Positions 25,857 through 34,864 of a DNA stretch of 64,000 nucleotides are shown piece after piece (position 1 is the stretch's first letter; every line of letters starts with the position of its first letter). The position numbers and the translations under genes are program-made. The notes under the pieces were generated by a model. It was not told the origin of the DNA. It ran no database searches and saw only the letters and a program-made list of their open reading frames with translations. The DNA is from Maricaulis sp047308265 (GTDB lineage: Bacteria; Pseudomonadota; Alphaproteobacteria; Caulobacterales; Maricaulaceae), in contig NZ_JBKQWY010000003.1 of the NCBI RefSeq assembly GCF_047308265.1, positions 124,001 through 188,000 on the forward strand. The letters run 5' to 3'.

Positions 25857-28800
25857 TCACCCCTGCGCCCGGGCCGAATTGGCGATATCCGCCAGCGGTG
25901 CGAGATGCCGTTCGATCGAGCGCAGGCGGATCTCCGGATCCTCCTGTTCGATCCGCAGGACCAGTGTGCTGTCAGGTCGCGCCTTGAACAACGCCTGGTG
26001 TTTCGACAAGTGCTGCACCAGTCCGGCCGGATCGACAAAGACCTTTCCACGGAAATGGATGACCGCGCCTTTGGGTCCGGCATCGATCTTCTCGATGCCC
26101 GCGTGTTTACACAGGACTTTCACCGCGACCACGCGCAACAGGGTCTCCACCTCCTTGGGCAGCGGTCCGAACCGGTCGATCAATTCTGCGGCAAATCCTT
26201 CACGTTCGGCCTTGTCGTCCAGGCTGGAGAGACGGCGATACAGATCCATCCGCACATCCAGATCCTCGACATAGCTGTCCGGGATCAAAACGGCGGCGCC
26301 GGCATTGATCTGGGGAGACCAGTCATTCTCGCCCTCGTCCTCGGTTTCACCGCGCAGTGAGGCCACCGCTTCCTCCAGCATGGACTGGTAGAGTTCCACA
26401 CCGACATCCTTGATATGGCCGGACTGTTCCTCGCCGAGAAGATTTCCGCCGCCGCGCAGATCGAGATCGTGGGAGGCCAGATTGAAGCCCGCGCCCAGGC
26501 TGTCGAGGCTTTGCAGCACTTTGAGACGCTTTTCGGCGCTGTCGGAAATACGCTGCTGCATGGGCGTGGTGAGATAGGCATAGGCGCGCACTTTTGACCG
26601 TCCGACCCGACCGCGCAGCTGATAGAGCTGGGACAGGCCAAACCGGTCCGCGCGATGCACAATCAGCGTATTGGCCGTGGGCACATCAATACCGGATTCC
26701 ACGATCGTGGTCGACAGCAGCACGTCATACCGACCCTCATAAAAGGCGGTCATGATGTCTTCCAGCGAGGTGGCAGCCATCTGACCATGAGCCGTGACAA
26801 AATTGATCTCCGGCACATGCTCGCGCAGGAAGGCTGCGGTTTCTTCCAGGTCCGAAATACGCGGCACCACGAAAAACGCCTGCCCGCCCCGGTATTTTTC
26901 ACGCAGCAAGGCTTCGCGGATGCTGACCGGATCAAACGGCGCCACATAGGTGCGTACGGCCAGTCGGTCGACCGGCGGCGTGGCAATAATCGACAGGTCG
27001 CGGATACCTGTGAGGGCCAGTTGCAATGTCCGTGGAATGGGCGTGGCCGTCAGAGTCAGGACGTGCACATCCGCACGCATCTCCTTGAGGCGTTCCTTGT
27101 GGCGCACGCCGAAATGCTGTTCCTCATCGATCACCAGCAAGCCCAGATCGGAGAAATCGACGGTCTTGGCCAGCACGGCATGCGTGCCCACAACAATGTC
27201 CACCTGCCCGGCTTTCAGCTCGTCCCGGGTGGCCTTGGCTTCCTTTGCCGAAACCAGTCGGGAGAGCTGGCGCACCTTGACCGGCCATCCCTTGAAACGA
27301 TCCGTGAAGCTCTTGAAATGCTGTCGTGCGAGCAGGGTTGTCGGCGCGATCACCGCCACCTGACGCCCGCTCATGGCCATCACGAAGGCGGCCCGCAGTG
27401 CAACCTCGGTCTTTCCGAAGCCCACATCACCACAGATGAGACGATCCATTGGACGGCCCTTGGCATAATCGCCAAACACATCCTCGATCGCATTGAGCTG
27501 GTCATCCGTCTCGGCATAGGGAAAGGCCGCACAGAATTCGTCATAGGTGCCTGTGGCCGGCTCGATGATCTCGGCCTTCCGGGACAGACGCTGGGCTGCG
27601 ATCTTGATCAGCTCGTCAGCCATGTCGCGCAGGCGTTTCTTGGCCTTTGCCTTGCGCGCCTGCCAGGCCACACCGCCCAGCTTGTCGAGCTGAGCCGTCT
27701 CATTGTCGGAGCCATAACGCGACAGGAGTTCGATATTCTCGACGGGCAAATAGAGCTTGGCCTCGCCGGAATAGACCAGCTCGATACAGTCGTGCGGCGC
27801 ATCGCCTACGGGCAGGGTTTTCAGTCCGACAAACCGGCCGAGCCCATGATCGGCGTGAATAACCAGATCGCCAGGCGACATGGATCCCGCCTCGACAATA
27901 ATATCCGCGGATTTGCGCTTGCGTTTGGGCCGGGCCAGGCGGTCACCCAGAATGTCCTGTTCGGACAGGATGGCCAGGTCTTCGGTTTCAAAGCCCCGCT
28001 CGAGCGGAAGGACTGCCCTGAGCACCGCGCCCTTGGCGGCAGAGCGGACATCGGCAAAGGCGACAGCATGCTGGATCGCACCCAGCCCGTGGTCAGACAA
28101 TACCGAGGCCAGACGATCCGACGCGCCGCCGCTCCACGAGGCCAGAATGACCGTTTTGCCCGCAGCACACAGTTCGCGGACATGTTTCGCGGCAGCATCG
28201 AAAACATTGATGTTATCGGCCTGGCGCTCTGCTGCGAATGTCCGGCCCTGACGCCCGTTCAGCTCAATGATATCGTCCCCGGGCTCCACAAACGCCGTGA
28301 AACGACGCACGGTGCGGCCACGCAATGAGGCCATCCAGCGTTCGGCATCCAGATAGAGTTCTGAAGGGTCAATCGGGCGATAGACCGTGGCGCTGAGACC
28401 GGATTTGGGACTGTCATCGGGCTGGACATCACGCGAGCGGAAATAGTCCGTGACCTGGTCTTCGCGTTCTTTCAGCGCGTCATCCACCAGACCATCGAGC
28501 GCGATCAGTGCCTGTGTTCCCAGATAGTCGAGCGGCGTTTCCATCGTATCGTGGAACAGGGGCAGCCAGTGCTCGGCTCCGGCCGGTCGTATTCCCGCGC
28601 TGACGGCATCATACACCGGATCATCGCCCCGCGCGGCGCCAAAGCGACGGACATAGCCCGTGCGAAACCGCGAAATACTGTCAGCATCCAGGAACACCTC
28701 GCTCACAGGCAGGAATTCCACGGATTTGAGCTGACGTGTTGTGCGCTGGGTCTCTGGATCAAACGCCCGGATGGATTCGAGCGTATCGCCAAAGAAGTCG

Positions 28801-29351
28801 AGACGCACGGGGTCTTCCGTGCCGGGCGGGAAGGCATCGATCACACCGCCGCGAATGGCAAAATCACCCGGCTCAACGACGGTGGCCGTACGCGAATAGC
28901 CATTGGTGACAAAATAGGCTTTGAGAGCCTCATCATCCACGACACCGCCGGATTTCGCAGCGATACGCGATCCGGCCATGACCGCGCGTGGCGGACAGGC
29001 TTGTGTCATCGCATTGATGGTGGTGATGACGATCTGCGGCGCGGTTTCGTCCTCGCTCCGCGCAGCCAGACGGGCAAGCGTCGAGGCCCGGCGGGCGGCG
29101 ACCCTAGGAGACGGAGAGATCCGGTCATAAGGCTGGCAGTCCCAGGCCGGCAAACGCAGGACCGGCAGATCCGGGGCGAAGAATTCCAGCGCAGACGCCA
29201 TCGCCGCCGCTCGGCTGTCATCGCGCGCGATGAAACACGACACTCCGCCGCGCAATCGCGCCATATCGGAAAATGCCAATGCATCCAGGCCTTCCGGTGC
29301 ACCACACACCGTCAGCAAGCCTGGCTGACGCGCCAGATCCTCGTTCATCAC
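25857..29351 (-). CDS. mfd: Transcription-repair coupling factor Mfd
   Basis: A 1164-residue DNA translocase that frees RNA polymerase stalled at lesions and recruits UvrA. The order is a UvrB-like N-terminal part, the RNA-polymerase interaction domain ('GDLVIHADHGLGRFVGL'), then the RecG-like motor with Walker A 'GDVGFGKTEVALRAA', box II 'DEEQHFGV' and 'TATPIPRTLQLAL', and the TRCF tail. The length is right. It follows sdhE by 16 bases on the same strand. Confidence 0.98.
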   Translation of the reverse strand: MMNEDLARQPGLLTVCGAPEGLDALAFSDMARLRGGVSCFIARDDSRAAAMASALEFFAPDLPVLRLPAWDCQPYDRISPSPRVAARRASTLARLAARSEDETAPQIVITTINAMTQACPPRAVMAGSRIAAKSGGVVDDEALKAYFVTNGYSRTATVVEPGDFAIRGGVIDAFPPGTEDPVRLDFFGDTLESIRAFDPETQRTTRQLKSVEFLPVSEVFLDADSISRFRTGYVRRFGAARGDDPVYDAVSAGIRPAGAEHWLPLFHDTMETPLDYLGTQALIALDGLVDDALKEREDQVTDYFRSRDVQPDDSPKSGLSATVYRPIDPSELYLDAERWMASLRGRTVRRFTAFVEPGDDIIELNGRQGRTFAAERQADNINVFDAAAKHVRELCAAGKTVILASWSGGASDRLASVLSDHGLGAIQHAVAFADVRSAAKGAVLRAVLPLERGFETEDLAILSEQDILGDRLARPKRKRKSADIIVEAGSMSPGDLVIHADHGLGRFVGLKTLPVGDAPHDCIELVYSGEAKLYLPVENIELLSRYGSDNETAQLDKLGGVAWQARKAKAKKRLRDMADELIKIAAQRLSRKAEIIEPATGTYDEFCAAFPYAETDDQLNAIEDVFGDYAKGRPMDRLICGDVGFGKTEVALRAAFVMAMSGRQVAVIAPTTLLARQHFKSFTDRFKGWPVKVRQLSRLVSAKEAKATRDELKAGQVDIVVGTHAVLAKTVDFSDLGLLVIDEEQHFGVRHKERLKEMRADVHVLTLTATPIPRTLQLALTGIRDLSIIATPPVDRLAVRTYVAPFDPVSIREALLREKYRGGQAFFVVPRISDLEETAAFLREHVPEINFVTAHGQMAATSLEDIMTAFYEGRYDVLLSTTIVESGIDVPTANTLIVHRADRFGLSQLYQLRGRVGRSKVRAYAYLTTPMQQRISDSAEKRLKVLQSLDSLGAGFNLASHDLDLRGGGNLLGEEQSGHIKDVGVELYQSMLEEAVASLRGETEDEGENDWSPQINAGAAVLIPDSYVEDLDVRMDLYRRLSSLDDKAEREGFAAELIDRFGPLPKEVETLLRVVAVKVLCKHAGIEKIDAGPKGAVIHFRGKVFVDPAGLVQHLSKHQALFKARPDSTLVLRIEQEDPEIRLRSIERHLAPLADIANSARAQG

Positions 29352-29367
29352 AAAATGCCTTCAGTCG

Positions 29368-29664
29368 TTAGGTCGCGCCGGGACCATCGCCATCCGCCGC
29401 ATGATCCGCGACCGGAAAGGCCTTTATCGCAGCAAACAGTGGTGTGTCGAACTCCGCCGGCAGGGGTTGGCGGCCGAGATACCAGTCATAGATATCCCCA
29501 TCCGCTTCATCCAGCAGGGCTTCGAACTGGTCGACTTCGTCGGCGCTCATCCCGGCAAGGCGAGCATCGGCAAACCGGCCGAGAATCAGATCGGCTTCCT
29601 TGAAGCCGCGACGCCAGGCCCGCAACTGCAGACGCTTGCGCTGAATGTCCAATGTCGTTTCCAT
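29368..29664 (-). CDS. sdhE: Succinate dehydrogenase flavinylation factor SdhE
   Basis: A 98-residue helical protein that helps attach FAD to SdhA. The RGxxE signature is in 'LRAWRRGFKEADLILGRFAD', and 'DIYDWYLGRQPLP' is typical. ATG 29664 is chosen because the family N-terminus starts at 'METTLDIQRKRL'; an upstream frame to 29793 runs into the recG start region. It is divergent from recG and leads into mfd, a gene order seen in many alphaproteobacteria. Confidence 0.94.
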   Translation of the reverse strand: METTLDIQRKRLQLRAWRRGFKEADLILGRFADARLAGMSADEVDQFEALLDEADGDIYDWYLGRQPLPAEFDTPLFAAIKAFPVADHAADGDGPGAT

Positions 29665-29737
29665 GAGAGCGATATAATCCCACCCAGGCCTGACGTCGAT
29701 ATCTGGCCTTCGGCTTTTGGCACGATAAGGTGCACAC

Positions 29738-31819
29738 ATGCGCCCCGAGATTCTTTTTCCCCTGTTCCAGGATGTCGTCAAACTGCCCGGCATTGGTCCG
29801 CGCCTGGCGCTGTTGCTTGAGAAGCTTGCGGGGCCGCGGGTGAAGGATGTGCTTGTTCACAGACCAACAGGAATTGTGGATCGCTCCCGCCGCGTGACCA
29901 TCGCCGAGGCCGATAATGGTGAAATCGTCACGATTCTGGCGCAGGTGGATGAGCATATCCCGGGACGCAATCGCAATGCTCCCTACAAGGTGCGCCTCTA
30001 TGACCCATCGGGCTTCATGCATCTGGTGTTTTTCCATGCGCGTGGCGATTATCTGAGCAAGCAATTGCCGGTAGGCCAGACCCGGCTGATCTCGGGCAAG
30101 GCGGAACGTTTCGGCTCGGAAATCCAGATGGTACATCCCGACTGGATGGTGAGTGAGGACGAGGCGGAAACATTGCCGCAGCTCGAGACGATCTATCCCC
30201 TCACAGCGGGCATAACACCCAAGACCATGCGCAAGGCGGCCCTAGGCGCGGCGAAGCTTGTCCCCGACCTGCCGGAATGGCTGCCCGCAGAGCTGATCAA
30301 GGCTCGGGACTGGCCACCCGCCACGGAGAGTTTTCGTCGGCTCCACTCGCCACAGGCCGTCAGCGATACTGAAGCAGACGCCCCGCATCGCCAGCGCCTG
30401 GCCTTTGACGAGATTTTTGCCCGCCAGCTGGCCCTGCAAATCGCCCGTTCCCGCCGCAAGGCCCAGCCCGGCCGTGAACTCGACGGACCAGACGACACGG
30501 TGAAGTCCGTTTTCGCATCCGCACCGTTCACGCCGACCGGCGCCCAGACCCGCGCGTTCAATGACATCCGCGCGGACATGGCGGCCTCCGCCCGCATGAC
30601 ACGTCTCCTTCACGGTGATGTCGGTGCTGGCAAGACCTTTGTTGCGGCGCTGGCCGCCGCCCAGGCCAGGGCAAGCGGTGTGCAAACCGCGCTCATGGCA
30701 CCAACAGAGATTCTAGCGCGCCAGCATGGGCAGACACTCAAGGCACTTCTCGAACCCGCCGGCATACGCACGGCCGTGTTGACCGGACGCGACAAGGGCA
30801 AGACCCGCGCGGCCCTTCTAGACGGCTTGCGCACCGGTGAGATCGATGTGGTTGCAGGCACGCATGCCCTGTTTCAGGACGGCGTGGAGTTCAGCGATCT
30901 GGGCCTTGTCATTATCGATGAGCAACACCGGTTTGGGGTCAGTGACCGCATGCGCCTGACAGCCAAGGGGCGTCATCCCGATACGTTGGTCATGACGGCC
31001 ACGCCCATCCCGCGCACGCTGGCCCTGTCCGTCTATGGCGATCTGGATGTCTCGCGGCTGGATGAAAAACCCGCCGGTCGGCAACCCACCGATACACGCA
31101 TGATATCGATGGAGCGACTGGACGAGATCGCTGACGGAATCCGCCGGGCCGTCAGCAAGGGGGACCGGGTCTATTGGGTCTGCCCGTTGGTGGAAGAATC
31201 AGATGTCTCCGATCTCTCGGCGGCAGAGGAACGCCACCGCTATCTCACGGCACTCTTGGGTGACCGCGTGGGTCTGATCCACGGACGTATGAAGCCGGAA
31301 GAGAAGGAAGACGTGGCGCTCGATTTCCGGGCCGGCAAGATGGATGTCCTGGTCGCCACGACGGTCATCGAGGTCGGCGTGGATGCCCCCGATGCCACCA
31401 TCATGATCATCGAACACGCCGAACGGTTTGGCCTCGCCCAGCTGCACCAGCTACGCGGACGTGTTGGGCGGGGCGACAAGGCCTCCTCCTGTATCCTGCT
31501 CTATCGAGGTCCTCTGGGAGAGACCGCACGGGCCCGGCTCGACACATTGCGCCATTCAGAGGACGGGTTCGAGATTGCCGAAGAAGACTGGCGACTGCGC
31601 GGCGCCGGCGATGCACTGGGACTGCGTCAGAGCGGATTGCCCGACTACGCCCTCGCCGACATCGAAGCCCATGCCGATCTCATCCCCGTGGCCAATGATG
31701 CCGCCAAACTGGTCATGGCGCGCAATTCAGAACTGCTTGGAGAAGACGGCGAGGCCCTGCGCTGCCTGCTCTATCTGTTCGAGCATGACCGTGGCGTCAG
31801 ACGCCTTACCTCCGGCTAG
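29738..31819 (+). CDS. recG: ATP-dependent DNA helicase RecG
   Basis: A 693-residue branch-migration helicase that remodels stalled forks and D-loops. It has the N-terminal wedge/OB domain (about 50-160), then the helicase core with Walker A 'LLHGDVGAGKTFVAALA', box II 'IIDEQHRFGV', 'TATPIPRTLALSVYGDLD' and motif VI 'QLHQLRGRVGRG', and the C-terminal 'EDWRLRGAGDALGLRQSG'. The length fits. It is divergent from sdhE, with 73 bases between them. Confidence 0.98.
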   Translation: MRPEILFPLFQDVVKLPGIGPRLALLLEKLAGPRVKDVLVHRPTGIVDRSRRVTIAEADNGEIVTILAQVDEHIPGRNRNAPYKVRLYDPSGFMHLVFFHARGDYLSKQLPVGQTRLISGKAERFGSEIQMVHPDWMVSEDEAETLPQLETIYPLTAGITPKTMRKAALGAAKLVPDLPEWLPAELIKARDWPPATESFRRLHSPQAVSDTEADAPHRQRLAFDEIFARQLALQIARSRRKAQPGRELDGPDDTVKSVFASAPFTPTGAQTRAFNDIRADMAASARMTRLLHGDVGAGKTFVAALAAAQARASGVQTALMAPTEILARQHGQTLKALLEPAGIRTAVLTGRDKGKTRAALLDGLRTGEIDVVAGTHALFQDGVEFSDLGLVIIDEQHRFGVSDRMRLTAKGRHPDTLVMTATPIPRTLALSVYGDLDVSRLDEKPAGRQPTDTRMISMERLDEIADGIRRAVSKGDRVYWVCPLVEESDVSDLSAAEERHRYLTALLGDRVGLIHGRMKPEEKEDVALDFRAGKMDVLVATTVIEVGVDAPDATIMIIEHAERFGLAQLHQLRGRVGRGDKASSCILLYRGPLGETARARLDTLRHSEDGFEIAEEDWRLRGAGDALGLRQSGLPDYALADIEAHADLIPVANDAAKLVMARNSELLGEDGEALRCLLYLFEHDRGVRRLTSG

Positions 31820-31820
31820 C

Positions 31821-32501
31821 TTAGCGATCCTCGGATCGGGAAACGCGATCCGCAATCTCGCCGGCCACAGCGTCCTGCGTGTCTTCCGGCAGTTTGTCTG
31901 GCGTGACCAGACCGAAGGAAATGATCAGCTTTGCGGCCTCCTCAACGGAGAGATCGACCGCAATCGTATCGGCGCGGCTGACATAAAGCAGAAAACCGGA
32001 CGTCGGATTGGGCGTGGTCGGAACAAAGACACCAATGACATCATCGCCCAGCTTGTCCTTCACAGGTCCGCGTCCCTCGGCAGAGACAAACGCGACCGCA
32101 AACAAGCCCTTCATCGGATACTCAATGAGGACGACTTCCTTGAAACTCTCCTGGGTGCCCGAAAACACGGTTTCCACGATCTGTTTAATTGCGCCATAGA
32201 CGTTGCGCACCAGCGGGACGCTGTCGACAATGCGTTCCCACAGGCTGATCAGCTGGCGACCAAAAAAATTGGCGGCAAATGCCCCCAACATGGTTAGCAG
32301 GATCACGGCAATCGCCACGCCCAGACCTGGAATAGTGAACTCACCCGGCAGATAGGTTTCCGGATTCCACCGTTCAGGGATCAGCGGTTTGACCACCCGA
32401 TCGACAAAACCGACAAAGGAGATGACCAGGAAGACCGTCACGCCCAGCGGCGTGGCGATGACAATGCCCGTCAAAAAACTATTGCGCAGCCAACGCAGCA
32501 T
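31821..32501 (-). CDS. DUF502-family membrane protein
   Basis: A 226-residue protein with two N-terminal spans ('FLTGIVIATPLGVTVFLVISFV' and 'GLGVAIAVILLTMLGAFAANF') and a conserved cytoplasmic part ('VRNVYGAIKQIVETVFSG', 'GVFVPTTPNPTSGFLLYVSR'). This matches the DUF502 group, related to plant COV proteins; function in bacteria is unknown. ATG 32501 has an ACGAGG site. It ends tail to tail with recG, two bases apart. Confidence 0.9.
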   Translation of the reverse strand: MLRWLRNSFLTGIVIATPLGVTVFLVISFVGFVDRVVKPLIPERWNPETYLPGEFTIPGLGVAIAVILLTMLGAFAANFFGRQLISLWERIVDSVPLVRNVYGAIKQIVETVFSGTQESFKEVVLIEYPMKGLFAVAFVSAEGRGPVKDKLGDDVIGVFVPTTPNPTSGFLLYVSRADTIAVDLSVEEAAKLIISFGLVTPDKLPEDTQDAVAGEIADRVSRSEDR

Positions 32502-32656
32502 GCAGACCTCGTGTGTGTGAGTATCCGGTCCGAACGAACCGGAAGTCGGTTCAACCACCCCGGATCACTACCTTAGGCGATGCATCCCATCCCGCCAATC
32601 GCTTGCACACCCGCGGCGGACGCGAAAAGATGGGATGAATCAAGAAAGGGTCAGCC

Positions 32657-33853
32657 GTGCTGCGCAAAAGCCTGACATTCTGGATCACAATGTCCGGAGC
32701 CGCCGCTTTTCTCATCCTGCTCAGCCTTGCCAGCTGGGTGTTCCGCGACCGGGTTTTCCAGACCTTTCAGGATCCAGGCGTGCCCTTTCAGACCTATACT
32801 CCGCCAGACGGCGCCGATTATTCAGACGCCTCGGGCTGGTACGCTTATGGACCGCTGATCGATGAAAGCCAGCCAGCGGTGTTTTTCCTGCATTCGACCA
32901 CCTATACCGGCGGAGCCAATTGGGTCGCCGAACTCGACAAGGAAAGCGCGGTCGAAGCCGTCGAACAGGTCATTCTGCCCAATTATGCTGCGCCTTTCGC
33001 CCAGTCCGGCGCGCTTTATGCCCCGCGATACCGTCAGGCAGCACTCTACGCCTTCATGAACAATCGCGAGGACAGTATTCTTGCGCGTGAATTTGCTCAC
33101 GCCGATATACATCGGGCCTTCGATGCCTTTCTGACCCAGATCGGTCCGGATCGCCCGTTTGTTCTCGCCGGTGTCGGTCAGGGCGGCATGCATACTCTCG
33201 GCCTCCTCATGCAGGAGGTGTCTGGGGATGAGGCGCTGATCAAACGACTGGCCGCCGCCTATATCATTGATGCACCGGTACCGCTGGACCTGTTCACCGA
33301 GGCCCTCCTGCCGCTTCGTCCGTGTGAAACCGAAAGCGATGTGCGGTGTGTTCACGCCCATTCCTGGGCCCATCCAACCGAGGAACGGCGTTTGCGGGTC
33401 ATGACCGAGCGAATGATGAGCTGGACACCGACCCAGGGCTTTGACCGCGTCGAAGGACGTGGCTTGTTGTGCACCAATCCCGTGCTCGGCGCACGCACCG
33501 AAGAATACGCCCCTGCTCGCCTGCACCGTGGTGCCGTGGCCGCAGAGGGCTTTACCGGCGATGCCACACCCGCCCCGATGGGCAATCAGACCAGCGCACA
33601 ATGTGTGGACGGGATTTTGCTGACCGAACGCACACGCTCCCGCGTTTTGCGGCGACCCGACCGGCTGGCGGAAGAGTACCGGGTCCCGCCCTTCAATCTG
33701 TTCTACGAGGATCTGCGCGTGGACGCGGCCCGGCGGGTGTTCAACCTCCAGGCCGTTCTACTGGAAGAAGCGCGCTGGGCGCCGCCCTTCGACGATGTTG
33801 AAGAGGTGGAGGAAGCGCCCGTCGTGCCGATCCCCGATCGGGCGCAATACTGA
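32657..33853 (+). CDS. DUF3089-family protein lacking the nucleophile serine
   Basis: A 398-residue protein with one N-terminal membrane span (about 8-28) and an alpha/beta-hydrolase-like domain of the DUF3089 type ('FFLHSTTYTGGANW', 'PNYAAPFAQSGALYAPRYRQA'). In the usual nucleophile elbow, relatives have G-H-S-Q-G; here it is G-V-G-Q-G, with Gly174 where Ser is expected. If the alignment is right it cannot act as a serine hydrolase. The start is GTG 32657, with AAAGGG seven bases upstream. A Glu/Val-rich tail follows residue 370. It stands alone. Confidence 0.8.
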   Translation: MLRKSLTFWITMSGAAAFLILLSLASWVFRDRVFQTFQDPGVPFQTYTPPDGADYSDASGWYAYGPLIDESQPAVFFLHSTTYTGGANWVAELDKESAVEAVEQVILPNYAAPFAQSGALYAPRYRQAALYAFMNNREDSILAREFAHADIHRAFDAFLTQIGPDRPFVLAGVGQGGMHTLGLLMQEVSGDEALIKRLAAAYIIDAPVPLDLFTEALLPLRPCETESDVRCVHAHSWAHPTEERRLRVMTERMMSWTPTQGFDRVEGRGLLCTNPVLGARTEEYAPARLHRGAVAAEGFTGDATPAPMGNQTSAQCVDGILLTERTRSRVLRRPDRLAEEYRVPPFNLFYEDLRVDAARRVFNLQAVLLEEARWAPPFDDVEEVEEAPVVPIPDRAQY

Positions 33854-33856
33854 CGT

Positions 33857-34717
33857 CTAGGCCAGGGATTTGGTCAGACGATCATAATCCATCAGGGATT
33901 TCACCAGATCCTCGAACTCGGCCAGGGGCACCATGTTGGGGCCATCGGACGGTGCGTTATCCGGGTCCGGATGCGTTTCCATGAAAACAGCGGCCACGCC
34001 CACCGCCACAGCCGCCCGGGCGAGCGGCGGCACGAATTCGCGTTGTCCACCTGTGGACGAACCCTGACCACCGGGCTGCTGGACGGAGTGCGTGGCGTCG
34101 AACACCACCGGTGCGCCCATGGCGGCCATGATCGGCAGGGAGCGGAAATCGGTGACCAGCGTGTTGTAACCAAAGCTGGCGCCGCGCTCACAGGTCAGGA
34201 TTTTGGTATTGCCCGCTCCGACAATCTTGCCGATCACATTGCGCATGTCCCACGGAGCCAGGAACTGGCCCTTTTTGACATTGATCACCTTGCCGGTCTC
34301 AGCCGCAGCGATCAGCAGATCGGTCTGGCGACACAGGAAAGCCGGGATTTGCAGAATGTCGACGGCCTGGGCCGCAATCGCGCACTGCTCGGCCGAGTGG
34401 ATGTCGGTCAGGATGGGCAGACCCGTGGTTTCGCGGATCTCGGCAAAGATTGGCAGGGCGGCCTCCAGTCCAACCCCACGCTTGCCGGACAGGCTTGTGC
34501 GATTGGCCTTGTCAAACGAGGTCTTGTAGACCAGCTGAACGCCCAGCCGCTCGGACATTTCCTTGAGCGCCTGCGACACTTCCAGACCATGTTCACGGCT
34601 TTCCAGCTGGCACGGACCCGCAATGATCGTCAGCGGCTGGTCATTACCAATCCGGATCGGCTCACCGGACGGGCGCGGTACCTCGACAATGGCATCAGGC
34701 TGGGTGGTATCAGTCAT
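33857..34717 (-). CDS. kdsA: KDO-8-phosphate synthase
   Basis: A 286-residue cytoplasmic aldolase that joins phosphoenolpyruvate and arabinose-5-phosphate, the first step to the lipopolysaccharide sugar KDO. 'TIIAGPCQLESRE' has Cys36 at the position that is Asn in the metal-free E. coli enzyme, so this should be the metal-dependent class. 'VYKTSFDKANR' and 'FDATHSVQQPGG' are standard. ATG 34717 is preferred; the frame stays open upstream to 35263 but without family similarity. No other LPS gene is near. Confidence 0.95.
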   Translation of the reverse strand: MTDTTQPDAIVEVPRPSGEPIRIGNDQPLTIIAGPCQLESREHGLEVSQALKEMSERLGVQLVYKTSFDKANRTSLSGKRGVGLEAALPIFAEIRETTGLPILTDIHSAEQCAIAAQAVDILQIPAFLCRQTDLLIAAAETGKVINVKKGQFLAPWDMRNVIGKIVGAGNTKILTCERGASFGYNTLVTDFRSLPIMAAMGAPVVFDATHSVQQPGGQGSSTGGQREFVPPLARAAVAVGVAAVFMETHPDPDNAPSDGPNMVPLAEFEDLVKSLMDYDRLTKSLA

Positions 34718-34864
34718 GTCTTCAAACTCCATCAGGGCTGGAAAAGGGTGTGCACCGCCCCGGTCCGAACCGGCATTCTGCGTCAAATGCGTTCGGCATT
34801 CATCCAGATATTGCTGGCAGACGTAAAAAGCCAAACCATGAAAAGCAAGTGATAAAGCGTGCCC

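Noticed and set aside
26655..28328. A 557-codon open frame antisense to mfd
   Set aside because: It has no motifs and lies inside the conserved Mfd gene; high G+C leaves few stops in this register.
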